Position numbers and translations under genes: made by a program
Assembly: GCF_018127805.1 (NCBI RefSeq)
Contig: NZ_CP072334.1
Span: 1-64,000, forward strand
Direction: 5' to 3'
Length of the DNA: 64,000 nucleotides
Origin: Prevotella sp. oral taxon 475
GTDB taxonomy: Bacteria; Bacteroidota; Bacteroidia; Bacteroidales; Bacteroidaceae
Part shown: piece after piece, positions 59,501-64,000 of the stretch
How the letters are laid out: every line of letters begins with the position of its first letter
How positions within the stretch are numbered: position 1 is the first letter of the stretch
The notes under the pieces: model-generated
The model's database searches: none
The model's input: the letters and a program-made list of their open reading frames with translations, nothing else
What the model was told of the DNA's origin: nothing

Positions 59501-60715
59501 GGCTGTTATATCCATTGCAGTCAAACCAACAACTTCCAAACCAAAATCAATCTCATCAACATGTATGCGCCCAATACGGCCTATCACAACAACGATAACT
59601 TCCTTTTGCGAAGTTCTTTGCTTGAAGGCGGCTACATCGGAGTGCGCCTTGGAGGCACTGGTTTTGTGGCTTTGCCTAAGCAACAGGGTGGTAAATTGGA
59701 GCAAAACGTCTTTCGCGAGCAGGGCACAAAGGCTATTTATGTGGCTCGAGAGAGAGATGTGCAACTGCTGGGAAACCGTATTGAAAACACTACTACCACC
59801 CGAAACGATTTCAATGCTATCGACATCGATGCCGAGGGAGCGGTGAAGGTGGAACGAAACACCATCCGACTGGCCACGAAAAACTATTCTTCGGCCATCT
59901 ATGTGCGCAATATCAATGGTGAAAAAGATTCGCAAGCAACACTTGTGAACAACGTTGTGAGCGTTGACGAGACGACTACCGACGGCACTTCTCTGCTGCT
60001 TTTCAAGGAAGGAAGTCGGCTTCTCGTAGCTCATAACACGCTCTGTCTCACCGGAAAGCCGGGCAACAGCGTTCTCTCGGTTATTGGAAAGATGGGTCAG
60101 GACGTGGTCTTCGCCAATAATTTGCTGCAGAACGAAGGCGGCGGAGTAGTGTATCGCTTCAATAAATCCGACTATCTGTCGACGTTCAAATCCTCGCACA
60201 ACAATATCTTTACTACCGGAACAACGTTGGCCGAGGCAAATGTGGCCTATAAAAACCTGACCGACTGGATGCGGGCTTCGGGCGAACGATACAGTCGCAA
60301 CACGCGGATTGTCTTTGCAGACGATGCTCTCTTGCAGCCCAAAGAGGAAGGTGTGCTGCGCAACGGACAGCCTTTGGCAGACGTAACCACTGATGTGACG
60401 GGTGCTGCACGCAATATCACTCGTCCCATGATAGGAGCTTATGAGCAAGTGGCCCATCCTTCGGCCACTGCTATCGGTGCTTCTGCCATTCGTGAGGGTG
60501 GTTTCAAGGTGGGTGTAGAGGGTAAAAACCTCGTTATCACCTCGGAAGAAGCTGATGCCAGGGTACAGATCTACACGCCGACAGGTATGCTGGTGGAGGC
60601 TGGGAGGATAGAAAACGGTGCCTCCAGATGGGTGGTTCCCGAACTGCCGAACGGGGTTTACGTGGTGAAACTATCTTCTGTGGCGGGCACAAAGACCCTT
60701 ACTATTTGTCTATAA
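56501..60715 (+). CDS. Large secreted beta-helix protein with type IX sorting domain, under B12 control
   Basis: About 1404 residues from the ATG at 56501 (a second at 56507); the longer frame from 56417 overlaps the riboswitch platform. Signal peptide FFRLCLVLSAWILSLQMQA. Then three repeated modules: a CUB-like part (IRFYDDGGPSGKTSAVF, LMLYDDGGKDGKESKNF) and a BNR-associated N-terminal-type part (EGDNHFWLAYTLADEAENGQ, VTGEGTYYFWLSYDLSSTA). A right-handed beta-helix follows (about 868-1290; YHTIQSAVDALKEGI, TIDGCYIHCSQTNN). The type IX sorting domain (about 1320-1404) has VQIYTPTGMLVEAG and LPNGVYVVKLSS. The cobalamin control suggests a link to corrinoid or B12-dependent metabolism; no enzyme motif is seen. 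Confidence 0.85.
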   Translation: MFMKTNNSFFRLCLVLSAWILSLQMQAETQEVRISLTPQTIHVGDESIRFYDDGGPSGKTSAVFQDGKEGKVTFVPTTSGKKVMIDFKKVDIFEGTLHSQYIKVYNGSEVTGAQLLTTVRKGTTPIIRSSAQDGALTVVFGSTTSFTSEGFEAVVTQFVPQPMSVSSIDVKQLTAGTVAAGNRDEPILSVNIKTLNTEPALVAQKFVFQTNGTHRQISSATLYRSDAANKFSTTGKVAEAMVTADEFEMIPTSPVVLKEGDNHFWLAYTLADEAENGQTIDASLMRVTLSGNAYSSTNGNPEGHRKVENTIVALEGTQLRKVNEQLMFRSEISKYGSKYEGGNTDRIVTFVPLHAGRVVQIDFSKFDLYYSANNGYGVRAKFVVYEGQGTTGKKLWELTSTADKAKGPGKRLRSASPDGAITVVFNPKDSHYTAEGFIATVSEYLPQAMMLTSVSTLQASTETLVSGATAQSLLDVDIETNGNLSPLALKGLSIDLKNAVSHLSSVSIYALKEAGEVLGKTAIPLVNISKTNLTNKLNMVLPVAFELAEGHNWLRICVDVDDEAQAGNIIDAALTAVNINETTHAVTNGDPAGEREVQNVRNLAKGENGTIFIGKNTRLMLYDDGGKDGKESKNFDGTITFAPKETGYSIKLRTVEWGLTAADKLSLYHGGNKKAVADAVFDRKDKLDRLISKAEDGRITLNYTTGKYAVSNGFALEVTAVQPQPLSVASVKAVSVAPEKVLKGQTDVPMLRVEVEVAGEKGSLSISQLRFHQTTNGIVTASKVYATDTISSFSTAHLFDENTTTASPFTGHYTVTGEGTYYFWLSYDLSSTATPGQSVEASLTSVVAEATSHTPASTVTALATVKAGMSGTLDVGASAQYHTIQSAVDALKEGIDGPTTIRIAKGEYNERVLVPQIPGMSKINTLTITSSSGNYKDVKIYHDQYVKPGYSSDQMAKEIGVFTFDGADYTTLKGVEVTTQNLAYPSVVHLRNMSRNVTIDGCYIHCSQTNNFQTKINLINMYAPNTAYHNNDNFLLRSSLLEGGYIGVRLGGTGFVALPKQQGGKLEQNVFREQGTKAIYVARERDVQLLGNRIENTTTTRNDFNAIDIDAEGAVKVERNTIRLATKNYSSAIYVRNINGEKDSQATLVNNVVSVDETTTDGTSLLLFKEGSRLLVAHNTLCLTGKPGNSVLSVIGKMGQDVVFANNLLQNEGGGVVYRFNKSDYLSTFKSSHNNIFTTGTTLAEANVAYKNLTDWMRASGERYSRNTRIVFADDALLQPKEEGVLRNGQPLADVTTDVTGAARNITRPMIGAYEQVAHPSATAIGASAIREGGFKVGVEGKNLVITSEEADARVQIYTPTGMLVEAGRIENGASRWVVPELPNGVYVVKLSSVAGTKTLTICL

Positions 60716-60734
60716 AATCTGCTTTTCCTTTCTT

Positions 60735-60772
60735 TCGCCCCAAGTCTTTTGATAGCAAAAGGCTTGGGGCGA
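60735..60772 (+). terminator. Terminator after the beta-helix protein gene
   Basis: TCGCCCCAAG with CTTTTG (60735-60751) pairs with CAAAAG and CTTGGGGCGA (to 60772) around a 4-nt loop, followed by TTTTAAAA. It lies 20 bp after the stop. Confidence 0.8.
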
Positions 60773-60950
60773 TTTTAAAATCGCTGTTCTAAACTTCCGA
60801 ATACGCGCGTGTTGGCAGCCGAAAATTCGTTTCTTTGCAAATGTACGCGTATTTTTGATAGATAGGGTAGGGAGCATGTAACATCTTATATTACAATGTT
60901 TTATAGGTGCTGATGCTCCTTTTCTAAAGCCTTCCTTTTCTTTTTGTTTT

Positions 60951-61126
60951 CTCATCTCTTAGCTTTCGCCTTGCGTTTTCTTAGCTTTTGGCTTGCATTT
61001 TCTTAGCTTTTGGCTTGCATTTTCTTAGCTTTTGGCTTGCATTTTCTTAGCTTTTGGCTTGCATTTTCTTAGCTTTTGGCTTGTATTTTCTTAGTTTTTG
61101 CAGGTTGTTTTCTTAGCTTTTGCAAA
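60951..61126. repeat. 22-bp repeat array L, the longest (eight units)
   Basis: CTTAG starts at 60958, 60980, 61002, 61024, 61046, 61068, 61090 and 61112, exactly 22 bp apart each time. Inner units are near identical (GGCTTGCATTTTCTTAGC plus TTTT), so the array has recently grown by whole units. It lies between the beta-helix gene terminator and the DUF417 promoter. No purine tract adjoins it. Confidence 0.95.
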
Positions 61127-61288
61127 ATGGAAAATGAGAGAGGTAGGACGGAAATGGATTTTCGGAACGGAGAAATGCTGATTCTCCAGAATGAAAAATC
61201 CGATTGAGCTGTATCAAATCTTTCTTTCCTTCCCCTTGATTTCATGTTTTTTACAAATAGGAAAGGTCGAATTTCTATCTGGATATGC

Positions 61289-61296
61289 TATCTTTG
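61289..61296 (+). promoter_or_regulatory. Predicted promoter -7 box (TATCTTTG) of the DUF417 gene
   Basis: TATCTTTG, about 140 bp before the ATG at 61436. The leader holds a small GCCCT/AGGGC hairpin at 61399-61412. Confidence 0.55.
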
Positions 61297-61435
61297 CAGC
61301 TCTCAAACGAGCACTTGTTTCATTTGTTGTGCCGTCGAAAAGGCGGTGAATGCAGCGGGGTAGGGGCTTGCAAAGAGAGACAAATAGAGTTTTTATGAGC
61401 CCTTTGCAGGGCATTTTACAAACAATTAAAGAAAG

Positions 61436-62017
61436 ATGAAAGATAAAATCGTAGCTTTTCTGACGTTTGCAGCCGGTCTGAAAAACGTTGGTCTGAACCT
61501 GATTCGTGTGGCCATTCTCATTGTTTTTGTGTGGATTGGCGGTTTGAAATTCGCCCATTATGAGGCTGAAGGTATTGTTCCGTTCGTGGCAAACAGTCCG
61601 TTTATGAGCTTCTTCTATGAAAAGAAGGCTCCGGAATACAAAGAATATAAGCTCAAAGAGGGCGAACTGAACTTGGAAAAACGCCAGTGGCATGAGGAAA
61701 ATCGTACGTACGTCTTTTCCTATGGTCTGGGTTGTCTGATTATGAGTATCGGAATCTTGGTGTTTCTGGGTATGTTTTCGCCCAAAATCGGTATCGTTGG
61801 CGAGTTGCTTTGCATCGTGATGACCCTCGGTACGCTGTCGTTCTTAGTGACAACGCCCGAGTGTTGGGTGCCTAACTTAGGCAGTGGGGAGCACGGTTTC
61901 CCCTTGCTCTCGGGCGCAGGCAGACTGGTGGTGAAGGATACGGTGATTCTGGCCGGTGCCATCACCTTGCTTTCCAGTTCGGCCGGCAAGCTTCTCAAAC
62001 AGTTGAAGACGGAATAA
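61436..62017 (+). CDS. DUF417 (YkgB/RclC-like) membrane protein
   Basis: A 193-residue inner-membrane protein with four helices, about residues 18-38 (NLIRVAILIVFVWIGGLKFA), 92-112, 120-140 and 165-185. WIGGLKFAHYEAEGIVPFVANSPFMSF and PNLGSGEHGFPLLSGAGRLVVKD are conserved in the family. The E. coli member RclC belongs to the reactive-chlorine response, but no Rcl gene is adjacent here. The function is not known. It has its own promoter and a bidirectional terminator shared with polA. Confidence 0.85.
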   Translation: MKDKIVAFLTFAAGLKNVGLNLIRVAILIVFVWIGGLKFAHYEAEGIVPFVANSPFMSFFYEKKAPEYKEYKLKEGELNLEKRQWHEENRTYVFSYGLGCLIMSIGILVFLGMFSPKIGIVGELLCIVMTLGTLSFLVTTPECWVPNLGSGEHGFPLLSGAGRLVVKDTVILAGAITLLSSSAGKLLKQLKTE

Positions 62018-62048
62018 ACGTCTTGTTTTCAAGATTATCGGCAAATAA

Positions 62049-62095
62049 AAAAGGTGCTGTTGCAGGGTGAAATTTCGCCCGCGACAGCACCTTTT
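62049..62095. terminator. Bidirectional terminator between DUF417 and polA
   Basis: AAAAGGTGCTGT (62049-62060) pairs perfectly with ACAGCACCTTTT (62084-62095), with an inner GGG/CCC stem. A-run on one side and T-run on the other. It serves the convergent genes. Confidence 0.85.
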
Positions 62096-62149
62096 AGCGT
62101 CTGTAAAAGAGGAGATTAAAGAATTTGAAGTGTGATTTTTTTGTACATT

Positions 62150-64000
62150 TCAATGTGCTTCCAACCAATTTTGGCCCCATCCGCCATCTGCTACAAGGGG
62201 AACAGACAGGGGATAAGCGGCTTGCATCTCTTCCATTACGATGCGTTGCACCTGCTCTCGCTCCGCGGGAAGAACGCTAAAGTTGAGTTCATCGTGCACT
62301 TGTAGAATCATTTTGCTGCGAATCTGTTCGCGCTGAAAACGTTGATCGATGCGCACCATCGCTACTTTGATGATGTCGGCAGCCGACCCTTGAATGGGCG
62401 CATTGATGGCATTGCGTTCTGCAAAACCGCGAACGGTGGCGTTGTTGCTGTTGATGTCGGGCAGATAACGGCGGCGATGAAAAAACGTTTCGACATAGCC
62501 GTGCTTGCGGGCTGCCTCTTTACACTCTTCCATATACTGCCGAACACGTGGAAACATTTCGAAATAGCCGTCTATGAGACGTTTGGCTTCGGCGCGGTCG
62601 ATGTTCAATCGGTCGGCCAAACCAAAGATGGTGATGCCGTAAATGATGCCGAAATTGGCGCGTTTGGCCTTGTTTCGCTCGTCGCGGGTCACCTCTTCAA
62701 CGGGTTTCTCGTAGATTTTGGCGGCCGTTGCAGCATGAATGTCATAACCTTCTCTAAAGGCTTCCATCATATTTGGGTCCTGACTGAGGTGCGCCATCAC
62801 ACGAAGTTCAATCTGACTATAGTCTGCTGAGAAGAATTCACACCCTTCTTCAGGAATAAAACACTTGCGAATCTCTTTGCCATCTTCGCCCCGAACGGGG
62901 ATATTTTGCAGGTTAGGATCGCTCGAAGAGAGGCGACCTGTAGCCGTAACGGTCTGATTAAAAGAGGTGTGAATGTGTCCAGTGCGCGGGTTAATGAGCT
63001 TAGGCAGCGCGTCGACATAGGTTCCCAGCAGTTTTTTTAAGGCTCGATAGTCGAGTATATCGGCAACGATGGGATGTTTTCCGCGCAACTGTTGCAACAC
63101 TTCTTCACTGGTAACATACTGTCCGGTCTTGGTTTTCTTGGGCTTTTCGATGATTTTCATTTCGCCGAAAAGAATGTCTCCCACTTGTTTTGGCGAAGAG
63201 ATGTTGAAGGCTTTTCCGGCTAAACGATGGATGTTCTGTTCCAAATCATGCATCCTAAGGGTAAAAATCTCCGACGTCTCTTTGAGCGATTGCGTGTCGA
63301 TGCGCACGCCGTTCATCTCCATTTTAGCCAGAACCGGCACCAAAGGCATCTCTATTTGGTAGAAAAGCTCTTCTACTTCGGCTTCCTTTAGTTGAGGTTC
63401 CAATACGTTTTTTAGGCGTAAAGTAATGTCGGCATCTTCGCAAGCATAGACGTAAACCTCAGCGGGCGAGAGGTCGCGCATGTTCTTTTGCAACTTACCC
63501 TTTGGTCCAATGAGCTGCTCTATGTGAATGGTTTGATAGCCAAGATACACCTCTGCCATGTAGTCCATGTTGTGATGAAGTTCCGGTTGGATAAGATAAT
63601 GCGCAATCATCGTATCGAAAAGTTGCCCCTTGAGTTGCACTCCATAATGCGAAAGCACCTCTAAGTCGTACTTGATGTTCTGACCTACCTTTACGATGTC
63701 TTCGTTTTCGTATATCGGTTTGAAGATGTTGACGATTTTTTGAGCCGCTTCTCGTTCGGCGGGAATCGGCACATAGAAAGCTTGTTTTTCTTCAACCGAG
63801 AAGCTCAAACCCACCAATTCCGCATTGATAGGGTTGATATCGGTGGTCTCTGTGTCTAAACTGAGAATTTGTTTTGTATTGAAAAGCGAACAGATTTTCC
63901 TCATATCATCTTCATTGTCAATGAGTTGATAATCTGTTTGAGTTGTTTCTACCGTCTGATAGCTTGCGAATTTCGGCGTGTCTGCACCCTTGTGCGCAGA
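62150..64000 (-). CDS. polA: DNA polymerase I, C-terminal part (cut by window edge)
   Basis: The frame stays open from the ATG-like codon at 63904 to the window end at 64000, so the true start lies outside. The visible part holds the 3'-5' exonuclease-type domain (SLDTETTDINPINAELVGLS) and the complete polymerase domain with motif A DYSQIELRVMAHLS, motif B RDERNKAKRANFGIIYG and motif C QVHDELNF. DEDD residues of the exonuclease (D/E in SLDTETTD, D in IKYDLE, YxxxD) are present. The N-terminal 5'-nuclease would lie beyond the edge. It is convergent with DUF417. Confidence 0.95.
   Translation of the reverse strand, partial: SAHKGADTPKFASYQTVETTQTDYQLIDNEDDMRKICSLFNTKQILSLDTETTDINPINAELVGLSFSVEEKQAFYVPIPAEREAAQKIVNIFKPIYENEDIVKVGQNIKYDLEVLSHYGVQLKGQLFDTMIAHYLIQPELHHNMDYMAEVYLGYQTIHIEQLIGPKGKLQKNMRDLSPAEVYVYACEDADITLRLKNVLEPQLKEAEVEELFYQIEMPLVPVLAKMEMNGVRIDTQSLKETSEIFTLRMHDLEQNIHRLAGKAFNISSPKQVGDILFGEMKIIEKPKKTKTGQYVTSEEVLQQLRGKHPIVADILDYRALKKLLGTYVDALPKLINPRTGHIHTSFNQTVTATGRLSSSDPNLQNIPVRGEDGKEIRKCFIPEEGCEFFSADYSQIELRVMAHLSQDPNMMEAFREGYDIHAATAAKIYEKPVEEVTRDERNKAKRANFGIIYGITIFGLADRLNIDRAEAKRLIDGYFEMFPRVRQYMEECKEAARKHGYVETFFHRRRYLPDINSNNATVRGFAERNAINAPIQGSAADIIKVAMVRIDQRFQREQIRSKMILQVHDELNFSVLPAEREQVQRIVMEEMQAAYPLSVPLVADGGWGQNWLEAH

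Noticed and set aside
58844..60457. A 537-codon minus-strand frame inside the beta-helix gene
   Set aside because: It is an antisense shadow: the plus strand carries clear domain repeats and a sorting signal, the minus frame has none.
555..61126. The 22-bp arrays as CRISPR loci
   Set aside because: Repeat plus spacer is only 22 bp with about 6 variable bases, units flip orientation, and no cas gene is present in the window.
345..62148. tRNA or rRNA genes in the spacers
   Set aside because: I looked for clover-leaf ends and rRNA signatures in the longer spacers and saw none; a tRNAscan run would settle it.

Overview
The window comes from a Bacteroidota chromosome, most likely a Prevotella-type Bacteroidales. 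This rests on gene content and promoters, not on a database search. Many genes follow a TAnnTTTG -7 box. There is a SusC/SusD glycan locus, a B-type fumarate reductase, PorZ and a C-terminal sorting domain of the type IX secretion system, and many lipoproteins with acidic residues after the lipidated cysteine.

Layout. 1-7.7 kb: argS start, then yqeY-ftsZ-ftsA-ftsQ-murC-murG, the 3' half of a division and cell-wall cluster, all on the minus strand. 8.1-18.2 kb: an envelope run, from upstream to downstream DUF6242, DUF6089, uppS, bamA, three Skp/OmpH chaperones, murI, rbfA and a LolC/E-like permease. 18.6-20.7 kb (plus): dinD, a GNAT acetyltransferase and a nicotinamidase. 21.2-22.5 kb: a THUMP-like methyltransferase. 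22.6-30.6 kb: a five-gene polysaccharide utilization locus (SusC, SusD, GH18, two DUF1735-type lipoproteins) that probably takes up N-glycans. 31.5-42.6 kb: a YeiH-type transporter, a HAD phosphatase, pncB, pnp, the frdCAB fumarate reductase, a MIP18-family Fe-S protein and an lpxH-like hydrolase. 42.6-45.2 kb: a repeat-rich island around a small HUH (Y1) transposase flanked by 114-bp inverted repeats. 45.2-53.1 kb: murF, dapB, lepB, wbqC, rdgB and porZ. 53.1-53.5 kb: a cluster of DnaA-box-like 9-mers that could be a replication origin. 53.6-55.6 kb: rubredoxin, a GT9 glycosyltransferase and DUF4254. 56.2-60.7 kb: a cobalamin riboswitch in front of a ~1400-residue secreted beta-helix protein with a type IX sorting domain. 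61.4-64 kb: a DUF417 membrane protein and polA, cut by the window edge.

The most unusual signal is not a gene. Twelve intergenic regions carry arrays of a 16-bp core (GCAAAAGCTAAGAAAA) repeated at exactly 22 bp in either orientation, usually next to a purine-rich tract that also repeats at 22 or 66 bp. Several sequence-unrelated tandem repeats in the same window share the 22- or 66-bp period. The other leading candidates are the Y1 transposase with its palindromic REP-like family and the B12-riboswitch-controlled surface protein.
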